Shown here: one piece after another, positions 1-12,100 of the stretch
How positions within the stretch are numbered: the stretch's first letter is position 1
Layout: every line of letters begins with the position of its first letter
Notes under the pieces: generated by a model
Told to the model about the DNA's origin: nothing
Database searches by the model: none
The model's input: the letters and a program-made list of their open reading frames with translations, nothing else
Position numbers and translations under genes: made by a program
Source of the DNA: Cornus controversa
Lineage: Eukaryota > Streptophyta > Magnoliopsida > Cornales > Cornaceae
Direction of reading: 5' to 3'
DNA length: 64,000 nucleotides
Assembly: GCA_026545225.1 (NCBI GenBank)
Contig: CM048848.1
Location: 43,204,806-43,268,805, forward strand

Positions 1-300
1 ATTGCTCTATTTTTTTATTCTCTGTTCACTCTTTTTTTCTTTTTATGGTCTTTTTGTTCTTTTTTCTCTCTTTTTTTTTTTTTTTTAAATATTTTTATGA
101 ACTCTTAATTTGTTTATGTTTTGTAGTTTATTTCTCTAATGTGTATAAGAGTTGCTAAAGCATATCATCACAAAACACACTGAAAATCCTGAAATTGGAA
201 TATTACGTATTTTTATTTTGTGGTTTGATGTTCTCATTCTTTTGACTAAAGAGTAGTTTGAGACTGTTAAGTAACTGTTGCTGCCAGCTTTGTATTATTA
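1..300. other. AT-rich DNA, no gene seen
   Basis: T-rich sequence with poly-T runs near 70-86. No coding potential or repeat termini were recognised. It is probably intron or upstream DNA of the reductase gene whose first exons lie outside the window. Confidence 0.4.
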
Positions 301-324
301 GCTACAAATTTTATTTTATTTTCA

Positions 325-420
325 ACTTGCGCCTCGCTTCAGTCAGGCCCGCGCCTCGCCTTGCGCCTCGCGCCTCAGGCTCCAGGAGGCCTTAGCGCCT
401 TTTTGCGCCTTGAGCCTTTA
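325..420. repeat. GCGCCT-rich degenerate tandem tract
   Basis: Repeated GCGCCT / CGCCTTG / CGCCTCG hexamer-like units in otherwise AT-rich DNA. Similar tracts occur in plant repeat DNA. It directly abuts the broken end of the Ty1/copia element that starts at about 427, so it may belong to another mobile element that truncated the copia. The family is not identified. Confidence 0.5.
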
Positions 421-426
421 ACAACT

Positions 427-3400
427 ATGGTTGAGAGAGAGAGATACCTTGAGCAGAACGGGCAACTTCAATACCAAGAAAATAGCGTAAGACACCCAAG
501 TCTTTGGTATGGAACTGTTGACCCAAATGTCGTTTCAAGGCTGCAATACCGATAGAGTCACTACCAGAGATGATAATATCATCAACATAAACAATTAACA
601 CAATAATGGCAGCAGAAGAGCGACGAATAAAGACAGAATGGTCAGAAGTGGAACGCTGAAAACCAAAGGCAATGACCACATCACTGAATCTATCAAACCA
701 AGCACATGGAGACTGCTTCAAACCATAAAGAGCCTTGCGCAGTCTACAAACAAGGTGCTCAGAACCAGCAACAACATAACCAGGAGGTTGGGCCATGTAC
801 ATTTCCTCTTGGAGATCGCCATGAAGAAATGCATTCTTTATATCAAGCTGATATAAAGGCCAAGAACAATAAACTGCGACAGAAAGAAGGACTCGGACGG
901 AATTAAGGCGAGCAACAGGAGAGAAAGTCTCTAAGTAATCCACTCCATACGTCTGTGTATATCCTTTGGCAACCAACCGTGCCTTAAGGCGCTCAACAGA
1001 ACCATCAGGAAGATATTTAACAGTATAGACCCATCGACACCCAACAATTTGTTTTCCTGAAGGAAGACCAGTAAGTTCCCAAGTCTGATTCTTGTGAAGG
1101 GCACTCATTTCCTCATCCATAGCGTGTTTCCATCCAGGCACAGAGATAGCATGCTGATAAGAGGAAGGAACAGAAATAGAGGATAGGGTAAAAGCAAAAG
1201 TGTGCAAAGAGGAAGAAATACGATCATAGGACACAAAGTTAGAAATAGGATGCTGAGTACAAGTACGCTTACCACGACGTAGAGCAATGGGCAAATCATC
1301 AGTAGAAGAAGTGAGTAAGGGAGGATCAGGAACCTCTGGTGAAGAAGATGTGGTGTCCGGACCAAAAGAAACAACGGGCCGAGATTTAGATCGCTGATAA
1401 ACCTGCAGTGGAGGATGAGAAGGCAATGAGGAATCAGACGAGGAGGATAAGGGTAGCGGCAAAGGTGAGGAGGACGAGGAAGGCTCCCCCTGACGAGCAG
1501 AGATAAGATCAAGAGACAAATGTTGACCAGAAGATGAAAAAAACATAGTAGATTCAAAAAAAGTAACATCAGCACTCACATAGTATCGACGAGACTCAGG
1601 ACTATAACATCGATATCCCTTTTGAGTATGGGAGTATCCAAGGAAAACACATTTACGAGCACGAGGAGACAATTTGTCACGACCAGGATCCAAAACATGA
1701 GCAAAGGCGACACAACCAAAAACACGAGGAGTGAGCTAAAAAAGAGAGGTACTAGGATATAGAAGAGAGAAAGGAGTCTGATTATCCACAACAACAGATG
1801 GCATACGATTGATGAGATAACACGTAGTATAAACCGCATCAGCCCAAAACTGTTTGGGTACTGACATATTAAATAACAGGGTACGAGCAACATCCAACAG
1901 ATGGCGATGCTTTCGTTCAGCAACACCATTCTGTTGAGAAGTGTGGGCACAACTAGTTTGATGAATAATACCACGATCAACATAAAAAGAATCCATGATA
2001 GACTGCGTATATTCCAAGGCACTATCAGAGCGAAAATTTTTAATGCGCTTACCAAACTGAGTAAAAATTTCATTATAAAATTTTGTCACAATACGAGGTA
2101 ACTCAGACCGTTCTTTCATCAAAAATAACCATGTCATTCTAGAGTAATCATCAACAAAGATAACAAAATAAAGAAATCCATTCAAACTACCAGTTCTAGA
2201 AGGACCCCAGATGTCCGTATGGACTACATCAAAAGACTCAGTCTGACGACTCTAACTACGACTTGGAAACGAACTACGGTGATGCTTGCCTAACTGACAA
2301 GCCTCACATTCTAAAACAGACACATGACTCAACCCTGGAATAGATAATCGCAGTTTTGCCAATGATGGATGGCCCAAACGAAAATGCCACTAAAGAGGAG
2401 AGACTGTAGCACTCAAGGCCGACGACTCGACCAAAGAAGGTTCATCATAATCCAAATAATACAGTCCGTTTTTCTCATGCCCCGAACCAATCATCTTCTT
2501 CGTTCGGAGGTCCTGAAATACACAAGCAGTAGGAGAAAAGGTTATAGAACATTGTAAGGCTTTAGTCAATTGACTCACAGAAAGCAAATTAAAAGGAAAA
2601 TTAGGAACATATAGACTGGATGATAAAGATAATGAAGTAGTGGGATGAAGGAATCCTTTTCCAAGAACGGGCCTAGAAGAACCATCAGCTAGAACAATGT
2701 GATAGTTAATCGGTTTTAAAGCAGAGAAAAGAGATGAGTTACCAGACATATGTGAGCTCGCTCCAAAATTAATGACCCAAGAAGGGGATTGAGCCACACA
2801 TGTAATATTACCTGAATTGGCTAAGGTAGCAGTAGATGGAAGAGCAGTGGAGGTGGATGGAAGAGCAGTTTGTAGTTTCTGAATCAACTCGCTAAGTTGA
2901 GTAGTGAGTGCATCCCGAGAACCAGAATTAGAAGCTACATGTCCACGAGTTGTACTAGGTTGCAGTGGCTGTGAAATACTCTCAGTGACCTGATGCACAT
3001 AATCTGGCTTCCCATATTTCATCCAACAATAAGGTTCAGTATGATTGGTACCACCACAATGATCACACTTCCTGTCACCACGTCCACTAGAACGACCACC
3101 ACCACGGAAACCACCACGAAAGCCACGACTGCCACGACCACCACGAAAGCTACCACGAGAATTACCACGACCACCGTCGCTAGAGACTAAGGCAGACGAC
3201 TCAGAAGGAGGCACAATGGAATGTTGCCCTAAGGAAGACCTCAATAAGCGAGAATATGCATTAGCAGCAGTGGGCAATTTCTCGCTAGCAAGAATCTGAT
3301 CTTTAAAGCCACGAAGATCAGAATCCAAACCAGACAAGAATGAAGCAATCATAAACTCTTTCCAATGACGCTTCTGTTGTTCTAAATCAGTGGTAAACGG

Positions 3401-3838
3401 ACGATACTGCAATAATTGATCCCACAAATTCTTAAGCATGCTGTAATACTCAGACAAAGATTTCCCAAACTGCCTAGAAGCAAAAATCTTCTCATACAAC
3501 TCATACACCCGAGAGACATTACTCTGTTGCGAAAACGATTCGGCAAGAGACTCCGAAATCTTCTTAGAGGAATCGCAAAACGCAATAGTAGAGGCAATAT
3601 TGGATTCCATGCTGTGCCACAACCATCCCATAACAACGGAATCCTCACAAATCCAATCCTCATGTTTCTTTGTGTCTGCAGGAAATTCTTCTGTTAAATA
3701 CTTAATTTTCTTTCGCCCACGAAGGAAAACTTGCACAGCATGAGCCCAAGCAAGGTAATTAAGGCCATTCAATTTTTCTGAGGTAATTGACCGAGGCATA
3801 TCATCAGTCTTGACAGGTTGTGGTTGATTATCAGCCAT
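427..3838 (-). pseudogene. Ty1/copia gag-pol polyprotein, three in-frame stops
   Basis: One reading frame runs from ATG at 3838 to the truncation. It is interrupted by TAG at 2392-2390, 2254-2252 and 1738-1736, with no frameshift. Gag (about aa 1-230) has the NYLAWAHAVQVFL region and a glycine/arginine-rich linker. A CCHC knuckle follows (CDHCGGTNHTEPYC, aa about 260). The protease motif reads WVINFGASSHM where the family has DSGAS, so the catalytic Asp is Asn. The pre-integrase motif WHFRLGHP lies after the first stop. Integrase has HTDIWG, RSDS and QQNGVAERKHRH. RT keeps YVDDIIISG near 580. RNase H is absent. Stops plus the lost protease Asp mean it cannot be autonomous. Confidence 0.88.
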
Positions 3839-4471
3839 GATTATATGTCAGATTCACTCAACAACTCAAGAAGAACAATTTAAATAAAGAAAACAATCCG
3901 AAAAACTGAAGTTGAACCCAAAAAAAATTGAGTTAAAGGAGCATATAGGAATCAGATTTGATCAAAGAGACAAGGGATCATTTAATCTGGTCATGCTCAA
4001 GTCTCCACAACATCTGCAGCAGTCAAAACGACCATGGAACAGCAGCACACGCACTGGACAGAAGCCACACGCTACAGCCGAGCCTCCAAGTGGACCAAAA
4101 ACACTTCAAAAACCATTAAATCAACCACCAACCACCACACGAACCCTTGCTAGGTCTAGGCGACACCCTTTGGAGGAATCCAAACCAACAAAATCCACCG
4201 GAAAGCCTTCAAATCGCAGATCGCAAAAAACGAGACCCAAAATCAGAAAAAGTTTCGAAAATTGAAAACTCGTATCAATCTGCTTCAAATCATGAAATAA
4301 ACACTACCATAATTCTTGGAAAATTCAGGCGAACCAGATTGCATGGTTCTCGACCTGTAAATGATGACGTCATCATGACGTCAGCACCTGTATGCTGACG
4401 TCACTCCTCTCTGATGCTGGCCAAGTGAATAGGAATGAATTCTAGGTCTTGATGAGGCTCTGATACCAAGT

Positions 4472-4727
4472 TGAGATTGATATACTTGTGTGTTAGGGTT
4501 TATGAGAAGGAAGAAGAAGAAGAAGATGAAGAAAAGAAGGAGAAGGAAAGTCTCTGTATTATATTTTATAATCTCATACCTAATACAAAACCTTTTATAC
4601 TCTTCTCAATAATAAAGAAAAATAGTAAGAAGACAAAAACACCCTTAGTAACCCAACTCTCTAAATTTAATCGGATTATTTTTGGACTAGATCGACTATA
4701 ATCCATATCCGGTTTGTTTAGCTAACA
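4472..4727 (-). repeat. 5' LTR of the truncated Ty1/copia element
   Basis: About 256 bp. Read on the minus strand it starts TGTTAGC and ends in TCA next to the primer binding site. A TATA-like TATAAAAGG lies at about 4591-4599 on the minus strand, as expected for an LTR promoter. A purine-rich GAAGAAGAAG tract (plus strand, about 4506-4550) is part of it. The outer edge is inferred from the TG...CA rule, because no second LTR remains for comparison. Confidence 0.65.
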
Positions 4728-4804
4728 GATTATCGAATTAGGATCGCTATCAGGTTATTGGATTGGATTCGGATCGAAATCTGATCCATTGACAAGTATG
4801 GTAA

Positions 4805-5713
4805 GACAAGACTAGAGTTCGTACTATATGTGGAGAGGCTAGTGATCTCCAATCTCTATATACAAGTAGGATTACACCAAGGCTCAATGTTCAGTCCATA
4901 TTTATTTATGGTAGTTATAGATGAAATAACGAAGCATATCCACGAAAACGTTTCATGGTGCATGTTGTTTGTTGATGACGTAGTACTATTGGATACTTCT
5001 AAGGAAGCCTTAGTAATAAAATTAGAAACATGGATAAGTGCAATAAAATTAAAAATTAGAAAGGCCTAAAGATTAGGACTAAAACATAATACATTGATTG
5101 GAAGTTTAATAAGGTAGTTGACGACGACAATATCATGATTAAAAACCAAAAGGTCACTAAAAATAGCCATTTTCGATATTTAAGGTACATGCTACAACAA
5201 GTAGGATTGGAGCAAAGTGGGCAAATGAAGACAAGCTAATGGTGTTTCATGTGACAAAGGAATAGCAAATGAGTTTAAAAAAAATTTATAGGAAGGTCAT
5301 TAGACTAACTATATTTTATGGAGAGGAATATTGGGTGTTAAAAAGAAACAAGTGTGACTAGAAAAGACTAGATTAAACTAAGAAAAAAGAAGAAGACAGG
5401 ATTAATAATCAACATGTGAGAGGGAAAGTATGAGTGGCGGCTGTTAGTGATAAAATAAGAGAATGTAGACTTAGGTGGTATGGTCATATACAATGGAGAT
5501 CCATGGATACACTGGTAAGAACAGGTAGATTTATTTGCATAGAAGGTAAGAGACAAAGAGGCCGACAAAACTCACGTGTGATAAAGTAATTAGCAACGTT
5601 TTAATAAATTAAATATAATAGGAGACATGACTTGTAATAGAAAAGATTGAAAAAAGAGAATTCATTTGGCCGACCTTATGTATATGGGATAAATACAAGG
5701 ATGATGATGATTT
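4805..5713 (+). mobile_element. RTE-type LINE relic, 5'-truncated (copy 1)
   Basis: Remnant of a non-LTR retrotransposon RT. The readable block 4830-5069 has LHQGSMFSPYLF and the catalytic-region motif CMLFVDDVVLLD. Further frames are broken but alignable to the copy at 7440-9200, including the C-terminal RLRWYGH-like block near 5460-5480. It ends in GATGATGATGAT (about 5698-5711), the simple-repeat tail typical of plant RTE LINEs rather than poly(A). It lies just upstream of exon 5932-6123 in the same orientation as the host gene. Confidence 0.8.
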
Positions 5714-5931
5714 CAAAATCATTTAAATTGGTTTGTTTGCCACAAAAATGATATCATGTATTCATCAGCATAGTACAGGTTGCTAGGCGACATAATTTTC
5801 TTCTATGTAATTCCATGATGCTATTTCATGCTCAACTTTGCATAATGTTATCAGCCTTTTTCTGTTTTATTTTATTTTTCCCTGAAACTGTATACAAAAG
5901 GGCTGCTTATCATTGTCATTCAATTTTTCAG

Positions 5932-6123
5932 GCAGAATTAATTGACCCTGCAGTGAAGGGAACACTTAATGTTCTTAGATCATGTGCAAAGGTTCCATCT
6001 ATCAAGAGGGTGGTGGTAACTTCTTCCATGGCCTCAGTTATGTGCAATAGAAAACCCCTAAATCCTGGTGTGGTAATCGATGAGACTTGGTTTTCAGATG
6101 CATTATTTTGTGAGGAATCAAAG
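5932..6123 (+). CDS. Reductase exon A (64 codons)
   Basis: Begins after a pyrimidine-rich acceptor (ttttcag) at 5931 with GCA GAA TTA (AEL), and ends AAG before gtgtat. It encodes [15 protein letters not shown] through [15 protein letters not shown] in phase 0 at both ends. It carries the TSS catalytic-serine segment. The intron upstream is at least 5.9 kb if the first exon lies outside the window. Confidence 0.9.
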
Positions 6124-9100
6124 GTGTATATAATTTAAATATTTCAGGTGTTATTGTCATTGAAGTTATTTATTTATTTTTGTCTGTTCAGAAAGATAAC
6201 ATGTGCTGGTTCTTTTCAAAGTGCTGCATATTAGGATTTTACATTATGTGTAAGTGGTGATGTTACTATAAACCTGAAAGAATATCAGTGTGTAAAGCAT
6301 TGTGGTTGAAAAAGGTGGAGAGATGAATATGCCTCATGACATCATGGCATATTGCAAAGTGACTTGCGCAATTTATAGGGCAAGACATGGGAGTTATCCT
6401 GAAATACTTACAAAAACAGTGTCATCTCCCTAATATTGTACTGGGTCTTGTTATCGCATTGGAAGTCATTGAGACCAAGATGACTTGATTGAGTCAACTT
6501 GAACAGGCATAATACTTTGACCCATGGTTTTGATGCTCTGTTTTACTCTGGACATTATATGTCATGCATGAAAAAAGAAAAAAGATGTCGATTTGTATTC
6601 ATTCTAATTTTAACTAGTCAAGTAAGATTGAAAATATTCACTTAAATATTGAAGTCGCATTGGTAGCATTATAGAATGATCATCATAAACATAATCAATG
6701 ATTTGAGAGACTCTTTTAGTTACTATATGTAATGTTATTTGTAGTCCATTTATAATTTGCATTTTTTATTTTTGTCTGAGGAAGGATCTTGAACATCTAA
6801 AACCTTTCTATCCATCTTCTTTGTAAAAATGATATTTTGGTTAGTCCCTTTGTTTATCTTACATTGATCTGCTTCCTTCATTTTATTTATGGAAAGAAAA
6901 TGATATTTTGGATATCCATGAAATATTAGTTAATATCTTGTCTTGAGTTTGACTAGTTTCAATTGTGCTTGTTTCTTCAACGATACTGTTTGATAAGAGT
7001 TAACTTGCATTAATTCTCTTCATTATGTGCTAATCATAATTTTGGTATTTCTCAGCAATGGTATCCACTTTCGAAAACCTTGGCTGAGGAAGCTGCTTGG
7101 AAATTTGCAAAAGAGAATGGGATCGACTTGGTGATGCTAAATCCAGGATTTGTGATTGGTCCTTTCTTACAGCCAACTCTCAATCTCACTATTGAGGCAA
7201 TTCTGAACCTCATAAAAAAAGGTACATGTCTGCAACAAATGACGATGATGTGTGCGATTCATTTTTCTACATGAATTTTTATAGATACTTTTTTCTAATT
7301 TTTAAGTTCACTCATCTGGCAATCCTCTAGGAGAAGAAATATAAGCACAAAATGACATAGAAAGGTAATAATATTCCTTGCTAACTTTTGCTGCTTCAAC
7401 TATCTGTTTCTGTTTTAGGTGATTAAGCCAGTGAATGTGGAAAGTTAAAAGGAAAAAAACTATTGCCTGGTGCAAAAACAAGTGTAGAATGATATAGGAG
7501 TATGCATATATAATGAAACGTTTGGCTTAGAATAAGATATTTATAAATTTGGCAAAAAATAGAACTAATTGACTATAGATATGGATCAAGTTAGATGTAT
7601 TAAAGACGTAGATAAAAAATTATCAGTTAAAGAGGATGATATATTGAATAGGTGGCAAAATTACTTTCAACAACTCTTAAATGAGGAATATCCTAGAGAT
7701 GGTATTGACAATAATAAGCCTAATCTTAGTACAATAGATAAATTCAATAGGAAAGAGGTAGAGAACAAATTGCGAAAAATGGGAAACAATAAAGCGGTAG
7801 GACCGAACAACTTTCCTATAGAAGCATGGAGAACCTTAGGAAGGGTAGGAGTTGAATGACTAACAATTTATTTAATAAAATTTTGGTGGAAGGTACAATG
7901 CCCGATGAGTGGAGAAATAGTACTATATTACCAATTTACAAAAATAAAGGAGATATACAAAATTGTAGCAACTATTGAGGAATTAAATTAATGAGTCACA
8001 CTAAGAAATTATGGAAAATGCTAAAAGACCAAAGACTAAGGAAAGAATGTACTGTGTCTGATAATCAATTTGGATTTATGCCAGGGAGATCCACTACCAA
8101 TTTGGATTTATGCCAAGTAGATCCACTACAAAGGCCTTATACCTCCTAAGGCAGTTAGTGGAGGAGTGTAGAAGTAAGCAAAAAGACACATGATTTTTGT
8201 GGACTAAGAGAAGGCATATGATAGAGTTCCTAGAGACATGATTTGGTGGGCTCTACAGAGAAAACATATTCCGGAAAGATTTATAGAACTTATTCAAGGC
8301 ATGTATAAGGGTACTAAGACTAGGGTTCATACTATATGTGGAGAGATGAATGATTCTTCAATAAAAGTAGAATTACACCATGGATCAGTGCTAAGCCCAT
8401 ATTTATTTACGATAATATTAGATGAAATAACGAAAGACTTGCAAGTAGACCTTCCATGGTGCATGTTATTGGCGGATGACAAAGTGCTATTGGATAGCTC
8501 TAATGAAACCTTAGCAATAAAATTAGAAGCTTGGAGAAATGCATTAGAGTCAAAATGGTTAAATATTAGTAGAACTAAAACGGAATACATGGAATGTAAA
8601 TTTAGTAGTGCTATAGAGAATGATAATATAGTAATAAAAATTCAAGACCAAAGCATTACTCAAAGTAATTATTTTCGATACTTAGGATCAACTATACAAA
8701 AAGATGGAGAGATTGATGATGATGTAAGTAGTAGAATTGGAATAGGGTCGACAAAGTGCATAAATGCTAGTGGGGTTTTATGCGCTAAACGAATACCAAT
8801 TAAGTTAAAAGGAAAAGTATATATAATAGTCATTAGATAGGCTATTTTATATGGACCGGAAATGCGAATGTTAAGAATAATTAGGAAAGATAAGATTAAT
8901 AATAAAAGGATTAGGGAGATATTAAGTGTAGTGTCTATTAGCAAGAAAACAAGAGAAAGTAGACTTTGGTGGTATGAACATATTCTACGCCGACCTATAG
9001 ATGTGCCGTTGATTTGCATAGAATGTAAAAGACAAAGTGGTTGACCAAAACTAGCATGCAATGAAGTGATAAGAAATGATTTTAAAAAATTAAATTTAGT

Positions 9101-12100
9101 AGGAGAAATAGCTTGTGATAGAAAAGATTGGAAAAAGAGAATCCATGTGGCCGACCCCATTGGTACGGGATAAAGGCAAGAATGATGATGATGATGATGA
9201 CTTATAATGGATTTACAATATTAAAGATTGAGAGACAGACTATGATTTCCTGTCCATGTTACACAATTTTTTGCTATGAATGGAAGTTATTTTCCTGAGG
9301 AGCTCTTTGATGCTCTTTTTATTTTATATGCTTTGGGCTAAATTCTTACTGTAAACAACTTGACTAGATGGGTAGGGTCCTTGCTGAATTGGTGTCGGAT
9401 GTGCAAGAGCACCGAAAAATAAGTAGATCATCCGTTGGTGCATTGCTTGGTGGCTTGGGATCTTCTTGCCCTATTTGAAGTTCAATGTTTCATCTCGAGG
9501 TTGGTGATAGATGTACCGGAGAGTGAAGACTTGGAGGGAGGCAAGTATTTAATAAAAGGACTAATCCTATATGGAGGGCAGCCCTCCATTGTTTGGAAGG
9601 AGAGGAAGCGTACATTTGATAGCGAGGTTCTTCCTCTTGACCGGTTGAAGATGGTGATGCTTCACTCTTGGTATTTATGGTTACTAGGAAAGAATCAGTT
9701 TTCTACTGTACCCTATTTGATTTCCAGGGATATGAGCTAGACAGGGTTGTTATCCTTCTTAAAACTCCACATGCACTTTGGGTTTTTCCCTTGTAGATGT
9801 TTTCTGTTGTTGATTTTACTAAATTACAGAAGGAATGTAGCATTATGGCGATCTGGTGGCTACAACCCATTGTTAACCTGAAAATCACTCTGATCAATGG
9901 CTGGAAACTTGCATATCTGAGTTTAGATCACATCTATGGAACTTTCAGCAAGAGAGACTCAAAATCCATGAATTGTTGGACATAAAATTAATCCCTAAGA
10001 AGAAGAACAGAGAAATCAAAGAATAAGAAAAACCTGAGAATTTATTGACGACAGACCAATGTTGAGCTCTTATTAAAGCACAAATATGTTAATCATTTTT
10101 GGTAAACTTGGTCTCCAAGCGAGTTAGTTTGATAAACCAATGTTGAGCTCAAGCGAGTTAGTTTGTCTCAACTGATTGAGTCCAATGTAACTTTTCAATC
10201 CTAAATGACATGGCTTTCGTTGCGATGAAGTACAACGCTTTTGACCCCTAACTTGCATCTTTGGTGTAAGAATTGAATTGTTGTTTATGTGATTTCGCCT
10301 TCTTTGTTGGAGGCACAATGATGAAACTAGAAACCTTTGTATCTTCCTTCTTTGTGCTAAATCTTTCAGAAATGATAAATAAATTGGCGGGGCAATCTTA
10401 CAGTTAAAACAATTTGTTCAAGAAAGTCTCAAAATGCATGAATTGTTGGACATGAGGTTAATCCCCAAGAAGAAGAAACAGGGAAATCAAAGAATAAGAA
10501 AAACCTGAGAATTTATTGACCACTGATCAATCTTGAGCTCATATTAAAGCACAAAATGTTAAGCCTTTTTGGAAACTTGATATCCAAGCGAGTTAGTTTG
10601 ATCTTAAGTAATTGACTCCAAAGTAACTATAATCCTAAATAACATGGATTTCGTTGCAATGAAGCACAACAGTTTTTGATCCCTAACTTGCATCTTTGGT
10701 GTATGAATTGGAATTGTTTTTTATGTGATTTCGCCTTCTTTGTTGGAAGCACAATGAAGGAACTAGAAATCTTTGCTACATTCTTGTTGCTATATGTTTC
10801 AGAAATGATAAATAAATAAGCAGAGTTATCTTCCAGTTAAAAAAAAATTAGTTAGCACTTTTGTTATTGGACATAAAAAGTTAGTCAAGTTCATATCCAG
10901 TGTTTTGACTGACTTTGATTTGGTGTTTTGTTCATTTTGTTTGTTTGTATTTTCTGCATATTACTGCATCAATCATCACTGCTGTTTCCTAATCTGCTTG
11001 CTGTTCTGCTGAGAGTAATCACTACCATCTTCTTGATCTCTATACACATCATCAACATGCCATGAGATTAAAAACTATGTTCAAGGCTTTCTGTTTTCTG
11101 AACATGAGTTGGATCTTTTTGTCACTGAGTATCAGTTACTATGTTAAAGTTGATAAATGCAAGGTTAAATAGATTAGTGGCTCTAGTACCTATTTTGATG
11201 TAGCCTGGTATATAACTGATTACATTGGATAGTTCTTGCAAATAAGACTCAGGTTAGACCCAAAATCTGAAATCTCATTTTAGATCAGGAAAGATGAGAT
11301 ATCTGCAAGCTAGGGGCGTTAAAATTAAGTCCCTAGAAGAAGGCGAGAAATTAACGAATTTCCTACCTAAATTTTATTCTATTGGGCAGGTTATATTGCT
11401 TTATATCTTTATCTTTTCCATCTTAATTAAAGCATATTTTGAAAAATCTCTATAATTTGTGTTAGGATAATATTCGTATGTTGGCAAATTCTGTTCCAAA
11501 GTTATGTTTATACTAGGGTGTGATAACTAAATGTAATGTGAGTTTTGTTAGTCATGAGCCCTTGCCGAGCACCTTGCGATGGAGATAAAATTAAGTGTGA
11601 GGATTGAAGAATGGAGATGGAAAGTACAATAAAATATTTCAGCAGTGTGCTCCATGAGGTTCAATCATGTTAGGAAAAAGGTAAGTTAGACCTTGGAGAG
11701 CTTAGGATATAGTAAGGCTTAGATAGTTTGGACAACCTCTTACCTAGGTATTGGATTTGGTTTAATTGGATAAAATTCACTTAATTGACCTCCATACAAT
11801 TGGAAACTTTAAGAAGTTTTAATTTTTTTTAATTGTAAAATTATGTTTTGAAAACCTTGCAACATGATTTGAGTGGGTATTGAATCAATGCCCAAATAGG
11901 GTGTTGTATTCAATCAATATCTGACCTATCTGTCTTCTTTGAGTCATAACTCATTCCATAATTGGAATTTCATCATGATCTTTCTATGGTCCGAAAATAC
12001 ACTCATGAAGGTTTCCAACAGTATAATTATACTCATAAGTTCGAGTTTCTTTGACCAGTCAACGAAGTTCGGGAAGTTAGGCCTTGGGCACAGTCTCTGA

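Larger units (their letters stand above)
427..4727 (-). mobile_element. Ty1/copia retrotransposon, 3'-truncated and decayed
   Basis: Minus-strand element. Reading on the minus strand: LTR (about 4727-4472), tRNA-Met-type primer binding site TGGTATCAGAGC (4468-4457), gag, protease, integrase and reverse transcriptase. The sequence stops abruptly at about 427, just after the RT motif YFLGIEV, inside GCGCCT-rich DNA. The RNase H domain and the 3' LTR are missing, so TSDs cannot be tested. It lies upstream of the first visible reductase exon, on the opposite strand. The order PR-INT-RT is diagnostic of Ty1/copia. The lineage within copia is not assigned. Confidence 0.9.

Noticed and set aside
2993..3190. 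Thr-rich plus-strand frame
   Set aside because: Antisense shadow of the Gly/Arg-rich region and zinc knuckle of the copia gag.
8669..9160. 163-aa minus-strand frame opposite the LINE
   Set aside because: Shadow of the LINE coding strand; the plus-strand RT motifs explain the sequence.
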